From: Burkholderia sp. WAC0059
Lineage (GTDB): Bacteria; Pseudomonadota; Gammaproteobacteria; Burkholderiales; Burkholderiaceae
DNA length: 64,000 nucleotides
Assembly: GCF_002870125.1 (NCBI RefSeq)
Contig: NZ_PNEO01000010.1
Location: forward strand, 124,001 to 188,000
Direction of reading: 5' to 3'
In this document: in pieces, positions 17,159 to 27,009 of the stretch
Layout of the letters: each line of letters begins with the position of its first letter
How positions within the stretch are numbered: the stretch's first letter is position 1
The notes under the pieces: generated by a model
What the model saw: only the letters and a program-made list of their open reading frames with translations
Databases searched by the model: none
Told to the model about the DNA's origin: nothing
Program-made: the position numbers and the translations under genes

Positions 17159-19456
17159 CTATTCGTCCCGCAACACCCTTATAGGGATCGACTTTGTCGC
17201 CGGGACATGGCTGCCCTCGGCGCAGTGCCAGACCGGAACGAGGACGTTGAGCTCGGGATAGTAACCAGCGGCGCATCCGGCCGGGATGTCGAAACCGGTC
17301 GCGCGCAGTCCGGCCACCGTTCTGACAATCCCGTCGTGCGCGATGGTTTCCGCTCTCAGCAGAGCCCCCTCCTCGACGCCCAGTTTCGCCATGTCGCTAC
17401 GGTTCATCAACAGGACGCTGCGCGTGCCCCATACTCCGCGAAAACGATCATCGAGGCCATACACGGTGGTGTTGAACTGGCTGTCGCCCCGCGTAGTCAT
17501 CAATTGCACCACCCGGGAATCGCTCGTCTCCGGCATGTCGGGATTTTCCCGCAAACTGCTCACTGCGAAAAAATTGGCTTTGCCGTTGGCCGTGTTCCAC
17601 TTCCGCTCCCGCGCGGCAATCGGACGATGAAAACCGCCCGGCTCCCACAGGCGCCGGTTGAAGTTCGCGAAGATTTCCGGATACGTTTGCGCGATCGCGT
17701 CCCGCACCAGGCCGTAGTTGCCCACCCAGGCGTCCCAGTCGACGGCGCTTTTTCCCTTTAGCGTCGCCTTCGCCAAGCCCGCAACGATGGCGGGCTCGGA
17801 AAGCAGGTGCTCGCTCGCGGGCTCGTGAAAACCGCGGGACCCGTGGTAGCACCCGGTGGAGTCCTCGATCGATACGGCCTGCTCGCCGGTCGCCTGCCTG
17901 TCGATCTCGATGCGGCCACGGCACGGCAGAACGTACGAGACCTCGCCGTGCATGAGGCAGCTCCGGTTAAATTTCGTCACGACATTGACGGTCAACCGCA
18001 ACCTGCGCCATGCCGGCTCGACCTGCCCGGTGTCGGGAACTGCACGCACGAAGTTGCCTCCCAGCATCACGAATGCCTTGACCCTGCCCTGGATAACGGC
18101 CTCGCACGTCTGCACCGTATCCAGCCCCTTGTCGCGCGGCGGCTCGAATCCGTACTGTTTCTTCAGTTGGTCCAGCGGCACGAGCTCGGGCTTTTCGGTA
18201 ATCCCGACCGTACGTTGCCCCTGGACGTTCGAGTGCCCCCGCACCGGGCAAATGCCCGCGCCAGGTCGACCCATATTGCCTTTGAGCAACAGCAGATTGG
18301 TCAGCATCTGGATGTTGTGAACGCCTTTCCGATGCTGGGTAAGCCCCATGCCGTAAAACGCCATAGCCGCGCGCGCGTGCATGTAAGTGCGCGCTGCCTG
18401 CCCGATCTCAGCGCGGCTAACCCCCGAGACAAGCTCGATCTCCTCCCAGGCAGCCTGCCTGACGGAGTCACGGAAGGCCTCGAATCCACGGGTATGCTCC
18501 GCGATGAAGTCGACGTCGATCACCCGGCCTGTACCCGCCTGCCTGGCCTTCTCGTCCTCATCGAGGACGTGCTTGCACATCCCCGCCAATACGGCTGAAT
18601 CGCCGCCGATTTTCAACTGGACGAACTGCGAGTTCATCGCGGTCGCCGCCATCGGCGTGAGCATCTCCATCGGCGACTGAGGGTTGACGAACTTCACCAG
18701 ACCCGGCTCCCGGACCGGATTGAACGCAATCAGCGGAACGCCGCGCTTGCGCGCGGCCTGCAGCGGGTGAAGCATCCGCGGCGCGTTGGTACCGACGTTG
18801 TGACCCAGGTACAGGATGCAATCGGTGTGCTCGAAGTCTTCCAGCGTGACGGTACCGACCGCGACGCCGATTGCGGGCGGTAACGCAACGGAAGTCGTCT
18901 CATGGCACATGTTGGAGCTGTCGGGAAGGTTGTTCGTCCCGTACATCCGCGTAAAGAGCTGATACATGTAAGACGTTTCGAGCGATGCGCGGCCCGAAGC
19001 GTAGAAGACTGCGTCGTTCGGAGGCAGTTGATTCAGTTCCCGTCCAATCTCGTCGAACGCACTTTCCCACGTCACCGGCACATACCGGTCCGTTGCAGCA
19101 TCCCACCGCATCGGCTCAGTGAGACGACCCTGTCCTTCCAGGTGGAAATCGCTCCACGTCTCGAGTTCGCTACACGTATGCTCTGCGAAGAATTCCGGCG
19201 GCGCGCGGCGCGCCGTGACTTCCCACGCCGTGGCCTTTGCGCCGTTCTCGCAGAATTCGAACAGGTGAGGCTCGCCGGGTTTGGCCCACGAGCAACTGAC
19301 GCACTGAAAGCCATCGGGCTTGTTCTGCTTCGTCAGCAGCTTCGTGCCGTGCAGAACGACGTGCTCCTGCATCAGGATACCGGCCACGGCCTTAGCCGAT
19401 CCCCAGCCGCCGGCGGGCCCGTCATATCGGGCAATCCGTTCCTTGTTGTCTGCCAT
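17159..19456 (-). CDS. FdhF/YdeP family molybdopterin oxidoreductase
   Basis: Protein of 765 residues, the length of YdeP-type proteins. The N-terminal region has a C-x2-C pair (CVSCSW). The molybdopterin-binding domain contains YQLFTRMYGTNNLPDSSNMCHE, whose cysteine is the candidate Mo ligand, and LGHNVGTNAPR. The C-terminal dinucleotide-binding domain includes LMTTRGDSQFNTTVYG and MNRSDMAKLGVEEG. No Tat signal is visible, so it is cytoplasmic. It likely uses bis-MGD; formate is only one possible substrate. The FNT channel gene lies 103 bases downstream on the same strand. The start ATG has AAAGGTG upstream. Confidence 0.9.
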   Translation of the reverse strand: MADNKERIARYDGPAGGWGSAKAVAGILMQEHVVLHGTKLLTKQNKPDGFQCVSCSWAKPGEPHLFEFCENGAKATAWEVTARRAPPEFFAEHTCSELETWSDFHLEGQGRLTEPMRWDAATDRYVPVTWESAFDEIGRELNQLPPNDAVFYASGRASLETSYMYQLFTRMYGTNNLPDSSNMCHETTSVALPPAIGVAVGTVTLEDFEHTDCILYLGHNVGTNAPRMLHPLQAARKRGVPLIAFNPVREPGLVKFVNPQSPMEMLTPMAATAMNSQFVQLKIGGDSAVLAGMCKHVLDEDEKARQAGTGRVIDVDFIAEHTRGFEAFRDSVRQAAWEEIELVSGVSRAEIGQAARTYMHARAAMAFYGMGLTQHRKGVHNIQMLTNLLLLKGNMGRPGAGICPVRGHSNVQGQRTVGITEKPELVPLDQLKKQYGFEPPRDKGLDTVQTCEAVIQGRVKAFVMLGGNFVRAVPDTGQVEPAWRRLRLTVNVVTKFNRSCLMHGEVSYVLPCRGRIEIDRQATGEQAVSIEDSTGCYHGSRGFHEPASEHLLSEPAIVAGLAKATLKGKSAVDWDAWVGNYGLVRDAIAQTYPEIFANFNRRLWEPGGFHRPIAARERKWNTANGKANFFAVSSLRENPDMPETSDSRVVQLMTTRGDSQFNTTVYGLDDRFRGVWGTRSVLLMNRSDMAKLGVEEGALLRAETIAHDGIVRTVAGLRATGFDIPAGCAAGYYPELNVLVPVWHCAEGSHVPATKSIPIRVLRDE

Positions 19457-19559
19457 TGCAACACCTTTGGGTTGAAAGTCTATAGGCGAGAGACACCCGG
19501 CACATCCGGAAAGCGGCCGGCCGCGCATCAGCCGCGATTGACCGGCATCGACACGCACT

Positions 19560-20438
19560 TCAGGTTTGGCCGCGCCCGCTCATCTCGGGCGCGATCGACG
19601 CGTGGTTCAACAGTCCGACAAGCGCGACGCCGCCGATCGTGTTACCGAGCAGCGTCGGAGCCAGGAAGCGCCCCAGATAGTCCGCGAATCCCGCGCCGCC
19701 GCCCAGGACCAGGTACGCAGCTTCAGTCGAACCGGCGATGACATGAGAGAGCTCGCATATCGCAACGACATAGGTGACGACCGCGATGATGAGCACCGCG
19801 GCCGACCGCGCATTGGGCAAAAGCCAGACCATCAATGCGATGAGCCAGCCGGCCAGCACGGCCCTCAATGTCGTCGAAGCGAAACCTGCCGGCTGCAGGC
19901 TGGACTGCGCGAGCGCCGACAGCGCGGGAGCGAGTCGCGCGGTGAATGGTGTCGGCAGGAGAAGAATCCCCGCAAAGATCCAGGTACCGGCCAGATTTCC
20001 GCACAACACGATGATCCACAACCGCAGCGCGGCCAGGAGCGTGCGCGCGTCCCGGTGCGTCAAAACGGGAAGGATGACGGTCAGGGTGCTTTCGGTGAAC
20101 AATTGTTGCCGCCCGAGCACGACGATGACAAAACCGACGCAATAGCCCGCTGCGCCCACGAGCGAGAACGCACCGCTGGCCGGCGGCGACATCCTGGTTT
20201 CCAGCACGGCCTGCGTGAGGAACGAGAATCCCATCGACAATCCTGCCGCGAGCGCCGACCACAGCAGCGCCAACGTGTCCCGTCTGAGCGCTGTCTCGCC
20301 CTCCTGCCGGATGATCTCGTGGACGACCAGCGCGCGCGGCGTACTGTGGGCGTCCGCCTGATCGCGCTCCTTGTTGGTCAGGTGCGGAGACGTATGCCCC
20401 GCGGGCTGCCGGTCCTGTCCCGTGGGTGGGCTCGCCAC
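19560..20438 (-). CDS. Formate/nitrite transporter (FNT) family membrane protein, YfdC-like
   Basis: Inner-membrane protein of 292 residues with a charged cytoplasmic N-terminus (about 50 residues) and six membrane segments, as in FNT pentameric channels. The stretch HEIIRQEGETALRRDTLALL then LWSALAAGLSMG is close to the YfdC subgroup rather than FocA itself. The GTG start is chosen because AGAGGAG lies 7 bases upstream; longer in-frame starts give low-complexity sequence. It follows the FdhF/YdeP gene on the same strand, downstream of nothing else, so the pair could handle the same small anion, but substrate is not shown by the sequence. Confidence 0.9.
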   Translation of the reverse strand: MASPPTGQDRQPAGHTSPHLTNKERDQADAHSTPRALVVHEIIRQEGETALRRDTLALLWSALAAGLSMGFSFLTQAVLETRMSPPASGAFSLVGAAGYCVGFVIVVLGRQQLFTESTLTVILPVLTHRDARTLLAALRLWIIVLCGNLAGTWIFAGILLLPTPFTARLAPALSALAQSSLQPAGFASTTLRAVLAGWLIALMVWLLPNARSAAVLIIAVVTYVVAICELSHVIAGSTEAAYLVLGGGAGFADYLGRFLAPTLLGNTIGGVALVGLLNHASIAPEMSGRGQT

Positions 20439-21224
20439 TGCGATTCTCCTCTGGCAGTACTGCAATTCACCGTATACGACGCGCGGCAGCATCGCGGACA
20501 GCGCGCGCGGGCACGCCGCCCCCATGCACAGCAATGGACGTGCCGATCGAGTTGGACACCGGGTTGCCTCTCCCTGTGCCTGACGGTTCCTGTGATGGGC
20601 CGCGGCACCTGGCCCGGCGCCAGGAACGCCGCGTGCTGCCAGCCTTGCCTGCACCGCTTCTTTCATGCACGGGTAGCGGCCGCGCACACGCCAGAGTCGC
20701 TGTGCTGCGACCCGAGCCCGTGATATCGGGTACGTTGTAGCCGGCAGGTGGCTGTTTCGCCGCGCGGCACGTATCGCACCCTAATCTATAAGGTTTCCTA
20801 TATATCTGTTTAGGTCTATAACCGGTAGTGGCAATGATTCCCACATCACGTCGCTGCTATACGGGCGGCGCGCCGTGGACGGCGGCATATATCGACACGA
20901 TCGGCGAGCCGGCCGCGGATCTGCGCTCCAACATTGTTGCCGCAGCACGCGCGAAGGTTATCTATGGATGTCCAGAATGAGGGCGGCGTTACGTTCGCGC
21001 AGGAGGGCACATCGGCCCGATTCGCCGGCACGCCCAGGCGGCAATCAGCCTGGGATTTCGGCGGGACGATGCAAAGCGGACCGGATCTGACGACCGGTGA
21101 GCAGGCCCATGGCGCACCTCAAAACGCGAATAGCGGCAAACCCATTTGAGGGTACGCCGCGAGATACACGCCCATGCAGGAACACACCGGAACCGGGCGG
21201 AAGAAAAGGGACGGCGGAAAAGAC
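20439..21224. other. Long intergenic region upstream of the FNT gene
   Basis: About 790 bases with no firm gene apart from a doubtful small frame at 20964. An AT-rich patch at 20781-20822 includes TATAAGG-TTT-CCTATAT (20787-20803), which resembles the dyad at 3767-3783. This patch is the best candidate promoter for the minus-strand FNT gene, though some 350 bases from its start. Confidence 0.35.
20964..21149 (+). CDS. Doubtful small ORF, 61 aa
   Basis: A 61-codon frame starting MDVQNEGGVTFAQEG, with GAAGG 6 bases before the ATG. The composition is polar, with no membrane segment and no recognised family. It sits alone in a long non-coding stretch, with its end close to the tRNA terminator on the other strand. 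It may be a chance frame. Confidence 0.25.
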   Translation: MDVQNEGGVTFAQEGTSARFAGTPRRQSAWDFGGTMQSGPDLTTGEQAHGAPQNANSGKPI

Positions 21225-21248
21225 AAAGCCCCGATTGCTCAGGGCTTT
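21225..21248 (-). terminator. Terminator after tRNA-Ala
   Basis: On the minus strand AAAGCCC, a 10-base loop and GGGCTTT are followed by GTCTTTT, a rho-independent terminator pattern 34 bases past the tRNA 3' end. It would end the gltX/tRNA transcript. Confidence 0.7.
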
Positions 21249-21281
21249 CCGGACTTCTCTGGTGTTCTGCGGACCATCTGA

Positions 21282-21357
<76 letters not shown>

Positions 21358-21493
21358 TTGCAGAACAGAAACGAGATTATAGAGACCAATTCCGCGCTTG
21401 TAAATACCCTTAATACGCTGCGCTTCATTTCCCCCGTCTTTCGCCCACATGATTTCGCGCACGTGACGGCCCAAGCCGAAACGGCCGCCGGAC

Positions 21494-22912
21494 TCAGGTG
21501 CCCGTCGACAATCCCCGCTCCATTCTCGCGATCACCACGTCGCGCCCGAACAGGGCGAGCACGGCGTCGATCGATGGCGTATGCGTCGTGCCCGCCACCA
21601 GCAGGCGAACCGGCATCGCGAGTTGCGGCATCTTGAGCTTGTGCGCCGCGAGCGTCGCCTTCAACGCGGCCGCGATGCCCTCCTTCGTCCACTCGGCGCT
21701 ACGAAACGCGGCCAGCAGATCGCCCAGCGCCGGACGCACCGCGTCGGTCAGATGCTGGGCCAGCGCCTCGGGCTCGGGGTTCGGCTCGCGATAGAACAGC
21801 AATGCGTTCTCGACGATCTCGCCGATCGTCGATGCGCGATCCTTGAGCAGCGCGATCACGGCGTCGAGCGACGGCCCCTTCGCGAGCGCCGCCTCGTCGA
21901 TACCCTGCCGCAGAAAGAACGGCTTCGACAATGCCGCGAGCCTCGCGCTGTCGGCTTCCTTCAGATAGTGGTTGTTCAGCCAGTTCAGCTTGTTGTGGTC
22001 GTACTGGGCCGGCGACTTGCCGAGATGCTCGAGATCGAACCACTCGACGAACTGCTCGCGCGTGAAAATTTCGGCGTCGCCGTGCGACCAGCCGAGGCGC
22101 GCCAGATAGTTCAGCACCGCCTCGGGCAGATAGCCGGCATCGCGATAGCCGACCACGCTCATCGCGCCGTGGCGCTTGCTCATCTTCTCGCCCTGCTCGT
22201 TGAGCACGGTCGGCAGGTGCGCATAGACGGGCGGCTCGCCGCCGAGCGCCTTCAGGATGTTGATTTGGCGCGGCGTGTTGTTCACGTGGTCGTCGCCGCG
22301 AATCACGTGCGTGATGCGCATGTCGAGATCGTCGACGACGACGCAGAAGTTGTAGGTCGGCGTGCCGTCCGGCCGCGCGATCACGAGGTCGTCGAGCTCC
22401 TCGTTCGAGATCTCGATGCGTCCCTTCACGGCGTCGTCCCATGCCACCACGCCGGTCAGCGGATTGCGAAAGCGCATGACGGGCTCGACGCCTGCCGGCG
22501 GCGTCGGCAGCACCTTGCCGGGCTCGGGGCGCCACGTGCCGTCGTAACGCGGCTTCTCGCCGGCCGCGCGCTGGCGCTCGCGCAGTGCATCGAGTTCCCC
22601 GGTCGACATGTAGCAGGGATAGGCGAGCCCCTGCTCCGTCATCTGCCGGAGCACTTCGCGATAACGGTCCATGCGCTGCATCTGGTAGAACGGGCCCTCG
22701 TCGAAGTCGAGGCCGAGCCAGGCCATTCCTTCGAGAATCGCGTCGACCGATTCCGACGTCGAACGTTCGAGATCGGTGTCCTCGATCCGCAGGATGAAGA
22801 CGCCCTTGTTGCGGCGCGCGAACGCCCACGGATAAAGCGCGGAGCGAATGTTGCCGAGATGGATGAAGCCGGTGGGACTCGGGGCGAAGCGGGTGCGAAC
22901 GGAGGTGGTCAT
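21494..22912 (-). CDS. gltX: Glutamate--tRNA ligase
   Basis: Class I aminoacyl-tRNA synthetase of 472 residues, the normal bacterial GluRS length. The catalytic Rossmann domain starts with [13 protein letters not shown] (HIGH-type motif) and carries EKMSKRHG (KMSKS motif, about 244-251). A C-terminal helical anticodon-binding domain (about 330-470) follows. It charges tRNA-Glu in the cytoplasm. The ATG is the first residue of the standard N-terminus [16 protein letters not shown] tRNA-Ala gene follows on the same strand. No anomalies were seen. Confidence 0.98.
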   Translation of the reverse strand: MTTSVRTRFAPSPTGFIHLGNIRSALYPWAFARRNKGVFILRIEDTDLERSTSESVDAILEGMAWLGLDFDEGPFYQMQRMDRYREVLRQMTEQGLAYPCYMSTGELDALRERQRAAGEKPRYDGTWRPEPGKVLPTPPAGVEPVMRFRNPLTGVVAWDDAVKGRIEISNEELDDLVIARPDGTPTYNFCVVVDDLDMRITHVIRGDDHVNNTPRQINILKALGGEPPVYAHLPTVLNEQGEKMSKRHGAMSVVGYRDAGYLPEAVLNYLARLGWSHGDAEIFTREQFVEWFDLEHLGKSPAQYDHNKLNWLNNHYLKEADSARLAALSKPFFLRQGIDEAALAKGPSLDAVIALLKDRASTIGEIVENALLFYREPNPEPEALAQHLTDAVRPALGDLLAAFRSAEWTKEGIAAALKATLAAHKLKMPQLAMPVRLLVAGTTHTPSIDAVLALFGRDVVIARMERGLSTGT

Positions 22913-23295
22913 GGACGGTTACTCGAAGGACGGCGCCGTGACGTTGCGCGTCGGCGGCGCTCGCACGGCGGACAGCGGACGCCCGGAGCGCATGCCGGCG
23001 ACGATCCCGCCTGGCGGCGAATGTCATGCCATGGCGGCGCGCGGGTGCGAACGGACGATCCGCGAAAGCACGGACCATCCGCGAAAATTCGAGAGCGGAT
23101 TATACCCGCGAGGCGCGGCTTCGGCCCGCTGCCGGCGCGCGCGGACGCATTGTGCAGCGCCCGGAACGATTGTTTTATGATGTGCGCGCGCTGCCGTTCG
23201 GGCGGCACCGGACGGCGGCCACCGGCAACCGCTCCGCTGGAATTGCGGCGTGCAATGCTCATCGGGACATCCGCGCGCCGCTGCAGGAGAACTTG

Positions 23296-24249
23296 TTGAA
23301 GCCGTCACACCCGCTACCCCCTTGCCTGAGCCGCCGCAACTTTTCGCTGGCGGCCGCCTCGAGCATCCTCGCCGCCTGCACGACCGCGGGCACCCGCACC
23401 GCCAGCGTCACGCCGTCCGCGCCGCCGGCAACCACGCCGCCGCTCGCCCGCGCGCCTCGCCCGATCCGCGTCGGCCTCGCGCTCGGCGGCGGCGCCGCGC
23501 GCGGCTTCGCCCACATCGGCGTCATCAAGGGGCTCGAAGCCCACGGCATCCCCGTCGATCTCGTGTCGGGCACGAGCGCGGGCTCGGTCGTCGCCTCGCT
23601 CTACGCCTCCGGCATGAACGGCTTCGCGCTCAACAAGCTCGCGCTGTCGATGGACGAAACGTCGATCAGCGACTGGGCCCTGCCGTTCCGGCTACGCGGC
23701 CTGCTGCAGGGCGTGGCGCTCGAGAATTATCTGAACGCGACGCTCGACAACCGGCCGATCGAGAAGATGAACAAGCCGCTCGGCATCGTCGCGACAGACC
23801 TGCGCACCGGCGAGCCGATCCTCTTCCAGCGCGGCAACACCGGCATCGCCGTGCGTGCCTCGTGCAGCGTTCCGTCGATTTTCGAGCCGGTGACGATCGG
23901 CGAGCACGAGTACGTCGACGGCGGCCTGGTAAGCCCCGTGCCGGCCGCATTCGCGCGCAAGATGGGCGCCGACTTCGTCATCGCCGTCGACATTTCCGCG
24001 CGCCCCGAAACGGCGGCCACACAAAACTCGTTCGACCTGCTGCTGCAAACCTTCACGATCATGGGCCAGACGATCAAGTCCTACGAGCTCGACAAATACG
24101 CCGACGTCGTCATCCGCCCGAACCTGAATGCGATGAGCAGCAGCGACTTCAGCCAGCGCAACGCGGCGATCCTCGCAGGTGAAGAAGCAGCCGCGCAGAT
24201 CATGCCCGAACTGCAGCGCAAGCTGGCGGCCAGCCGGCTCGCCGCCTGA
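23296..24249 (+). CDS. Patatin-like phospholipase family lipoprotein
   Basis: Protein of 317 residues. The N-terminus has twin arginines (LSRRNFSLAAA) and a lipobox LAAC at 25-28, so it is probably a Tat-exported lipoprotein. The patatin domain (about 57-250) has the oxyanion motif LGGGAARG, nucleophile motif GTSAGS (Ser94) and the DGG of the Ser-Asp dyad (Asp208), so hydrolase residues are intact. It resembles the RssA/NTE group and may act on phospholipids or lysophospholipids. The TTG start is chosen because AGGAGA lies just upstream and no ATG gives a sensible N-terminus. An adjacent TTG 3 bases earlier is equally in frame. Confidence 0.88.
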   Translation: MKPSHPLPPCLSRRNFSLAAASSILAACTTAGTRTASVTPSAPPATTPPLARAPRPIRVGLALGGGAARGFAHIGVIKGLEAHGIPVDLVSGTSAGSVVASLYASGMNGFALNKLALSMDETSISDWALPFRLRGLLQGVALENYLNATLDNRPIEKMNKPLGIVATDLRTGEPILFQRGNTGIAVRASCSVPSIFEPVTIGEHEYVDGGLVSPVPAAFARKMGADFVIAVDISARPETAATQNSFDLLLQTFTIMGQTIKSYELDKYADVVIRPNLNAMSSSDFSQRNAAILAGEEAAAQIMPELQRKLAASRLAA

Positions 24250-24340
24250 TTCGCCGCAGGGGTCGCCTCGTAACGCGCGCCCCGGACGAATGCCGCGGCC
24301 CGGCCCATCCGCGAATCGCGAACCGCGACGGCCACAACGA

Positions 24341-24374
24341 AAAAGCCCGCTTCGCGAAGAAGCGGGCTTTTTTT
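24341..24374. terminator. Bidirectional terminator between patatin and NlpC/P60 genes
   Basis: AAAAGCCCGCTTC, a 5-base loop and its exact complement (13-bp stem), flanked by a T-run on the plus strand and an A-run that gives T on the minus strand. It suits both convergent genes. Confidence 0.9.
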
Positions 24375-24420
24375 CATGCCGGGCGGAAACGAACCGGCCA
24401 AAACGGGACGAACGACGCGA

Positions 24421-25251
24421 TCAGTTGTTGCCGTTGCCGTTCGTGTTGGCGCCAATCGACAGGCTCACGCGCTGCTTGAGTTCCTGCTGCTGCGGGTAGC
24501 TCGTCTCGATCCGGCGCGCACCGGTGAAACGCTTTTCCCAGTAGCCATTGTCGAGATCGTCGACGCGGATCGTGCTGCCCGTCGACGGCGAATGCACGAA
24601 CTTGTTGTCGCCGATGTAGATGCCGACGTGCGAGAACGTGCGGCGCATCGTGTTGAAGAACACGAGGTCGCCCGGCTTCAGGTCGCTCATGCGGACCTTC
24701 TCGCCGACGCGGCTCATTTCCTCGGCGCGGCGCGGCAAGTCGAGGCCCAGCGTGTCCTGGAACACGTAACGCACGAAGCCGCTGCAATCGAGCCCCGAAT
24801 CCGGCGTGTTGCCGCCCCAGCGATAGCGCACGCCGATCATGTTCAGCGCGCCGACGACGACGTCGCCGGCCTTGCCGGCCATGCCGGACAGGAATGCCTT
24901 TGCACCGCCGTGGGTCAGGCCCGTCGGCGGAGGCGGCACATCGTTGCCTGCGGAGGTGGAAAGCGTGGCGGACTGGAGGGACGGCTGCTGGCTACTGTTG
25001 TTCGAGTTAATCGAAATATCGTTCGAAGAATTCGAAGGCGCGGAATTCGACACGGCCTGCAACTGCGAAGACTGCCGGGGCGAGGAAACGTTTGCGTCCT
25101 GAACTGGCGACGACGCGGTCGAAGATGGTGCGGACTGGCTCAAGTTGCTGGCTTCGTCGGCAAACGCACCGGAAGTTGCTCCCATCATGACGCCAACAAA
25201 CACTCCGGCGACGGCGCGTGCGCAAACACGGGTTAGGTATCGATGCTGCAT
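24421..25251 (-). CDS. NlpC/P60 family cell-wall hydrolase
   Basis: Exported protein of 276 residues. It has a signal peptide (cleavage near SGAFA, about residue 31), a Ser/Asn/Gln-rich low-complexity linker (about 33-105) and a C-terminal NlpC/P60 domain (about 120-255). The catalytic cysteine is in LDCSGFV and the histidine in FSHVGIYIG, with FVHSPS supplying the third polar position. Such enzymes cut D-Glu-mDAP bonds in peptidoglycan stem peptides. The polar Asn/Ser linker has lower GC than its surroundings. It is a single gene, convergent with the patatin gene; the peptide importer operon ends upstream. Confidence 0.93.
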   Translation of the reverse strand: MQHRYLTRVCARAVAGVFVGVMMGATSGAFADEASNLSQSAPSSTASSPVQDANVSSPRQSSQLQAVSNSAPSNSSNDISINSNNSSQQPSLQSATLSTSAGNDVPPPPTGLTHGGAKAFLSGMAGKAGDVVVGALNMIGVRYRWGGNTPDSGLDCSGFVRYVFQDTLGLDLPRRAEEMSRVGEKVRMSDLKPGDLVFFNTMRRTFSHVGIYIGDNKFVHSPSTGSTIRVDDLDNGYWEKRFTGARRIETSYPQQQELKQRVSLSIGANTNGNGNN

Positions 25252-25377
25252 TGCCAGGTAAAAATTGCCCGCAAATCAGATGGTTAAGAAATGTTGCGTC
25301 GATACTAGCCAGTAAGTATTTGTGTGTCAAAACAAATAGAAAAATACAATCGGGAGACGCACCTAATTGGTGAAAAA

Positions 25378-27009
25378 TCAGCCGCCGAGCGAAGCTTTCA
25401 GAAGCTTTCGCGTGTAAGGATGAGCTGGCGCAGCAAAAAGTTGCGCCACCTCCCCGGTTTCGACGATGACCCCGTTCTGCAGAACCGCGACCCGGTGCGC
25501 CATCGCCCCGATCACCTCGAGGTCGTGGCTGATGAAGACGTAGCCGAGGTTGTATTTGTGCTGCAGCCCGGTCAGCAGTTTCAGCACCTGCTGCTGGATC
25601 GACACGTCGAGCGCGCTCGTCGGCTCGTCGAGCACGATCACGCGCGGCTCCAGCACCAGCGCCCGCGCGATGGCGATGCGCTGGCGCTGGCCACCCGAAA
25701 ATTCGTGCGGATAGCGGCCGAGCGCCGTGCGGTCGAGACCGACTTCGCGCAGCACCGCGACGACGCGGCTGCGCAGCGCGTCGTCGTCGAGCTGCGGCCG
25801 GTGCAGCGCGAGTCCCTCGCCGACGATGCGCTCGACGGTCTGCCGCGGCGAAAGCGAACTGAACGGATCCTGAAAAACCACCTGCAGATTCGCGCGCAGC
25901 GCCATTTTTTCGGGGCCGCGGTAATCGGCCAGCGGTCGCCCCTGAAATTCGATCTCGCCGTGCGTAGTGCGCTGCAATCCCAGCATCGCCAGCGCGAGCG
26001 TCGACTTGCCCGAGCCCGATTCGCCGACGATGCCGAGCGTCTCGCCCTGGCGCACGGCGACGCTCGCGCCGTCGAGCGCGCGGAACCGGCCGCGACGCCA
26101 CCAGCCGGCAAAGCCCGGCAGCTTCGTCGCGAACTCGACCGACACGTCTTTCGCCTCGAGCAGCACCGGCGCGATCGGCAGGACCGGCAGCGCGCCGCGC
26201 TCGGGACGGCTTGCGATCAGACGCTGCGTGTACGGATGCTGCGGCGCCCCGAAAATCTGCCCGACCGGCCCGCTCTCGACGAGACGCCCGTGCTCCATGA
26301 CCGCGACCCGCTGCGCGAAATGGCGCACGAGGTTCAGGTCGTGCGTGATCAGCAGCACGGCCATGCCGCGGCGCCTGGCCTCCTCGCGCTGAAGCTCGAG
26401 CAGCAGCTCGACGATCTGCGCGCGGATCGTCACGTCGAGCGCCGTCGTCGGCTCGTCGGCGAGCAGCAGGCGCGGCCGGCACGCGAGCGCCATCGCGATC
26501 GTCACGCGCTGCCGCTGGCCGCCCGAGAGCTGATGCGGATACTGGCCGGCGCGCCGCGCGGGCTCGGTAATGCCGGTGCGCTCGAGCAGCGCCACCGTGC
26601 GCCGGCTGGCCTCGGCCTTCGTCACGCCGTCGTGCAGCACGATCGTCTCCGCGATCTGCTCGCCGATCGTGTAGAGCGGATTGAGCGCGCTCATCGGCTC
26701 CTGGAAGATCATCGCGATCTCGCTGCCGCGCAATTCGCGCATCTCGCGCTCGCTCTTTTCCAACAGATCCGCGCCGTCGAAGCGGATCGCGCCCGTCACC
26801 TGCGCCTCGCGCAGCAGGTGCAGGATCGCCAGCGCCGTCACGGTCTTGCCCGAGCCCGATTCGCCGACGAGCGCAACGCGCTCGCCGCGGCCGACGGCGA
26901 GCGTCATGTCGCGCACGGCGAGCGTGTCGCCGAAGCGCACGTCCAGGTTCTCGATCGACAGCAGCGGCTCGTCCGGCGCGCTTGCCACATCGCCCGACGG
27001 AGCGCTCAT
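25378..27009 (-). CDS. yejF: Dual ATP-binding ABC protein, YejF-like
   Basis: Protein of 543 residues with two ABC ATPase domains in tandem. Domain 1 (about 15-270) has Walker A GESGSGKT, signature LSGGQRQRV and Walker B LLLADEP. Domain 2 (about 283-535) has [17 protein letters not shown] and VIVLDEP. Each half ends in the HPYT oligopeptide-type C-terminal motif. It powers uptake through the YejB/YejE permeases. The ATG overlaps the stop of the YejE gene (ATGA). It is the last gene of the four-gene importer operon 31202-25378. E. coli YejABEF imports peptides such as microcin C; the same substrate class is inferred here. Confidence 0.94.
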   Translation of the reverse strand: MSAPSGDVASAPDEPLLSIENLDVRFGDTLAVRDMTLAVGRGERVALVGESGSGKTVTALAILHLLREAQVTGAIRFDGADLLEKSEREMRELRGSEIAMIFQEPMSALNPLYTIGEQIAETIVLHDGVTKAEASRRTVALLERTGITEPARRAGQYPHQLSGGQRQRVTIAMALACRPRLLLADEPTTALDVTIRAQIVELLLELQREEARRRGMAVLLITHDLNLVRHFAQRVAVMEHGRLVESGPVGQIFGAPQHPYTQRLIASRPERGALPVLPIAPVLLEAKDVSVEFATKLPGFAGWWRRGRFRALDGASVAVRQGETLGIVGESGSGKSTLALAMLGLQRTTHGEIEFQGRPLADYRGPEKMALRANLQVVFQDPFSSLSPRQTVERIVGEGLALHRPQLDDDALRSRVVAVLREVGLDRTALGRYPHEFSGGQRQRIAIARALVLEPRVIVLDEPTSALDVSIQQQVLKLLTGLQHKYNLGYVFISHDLEVIGAMAHRVAVLQNGVIVETGEVAQLFAAPAHPYTRKLLKASLGG

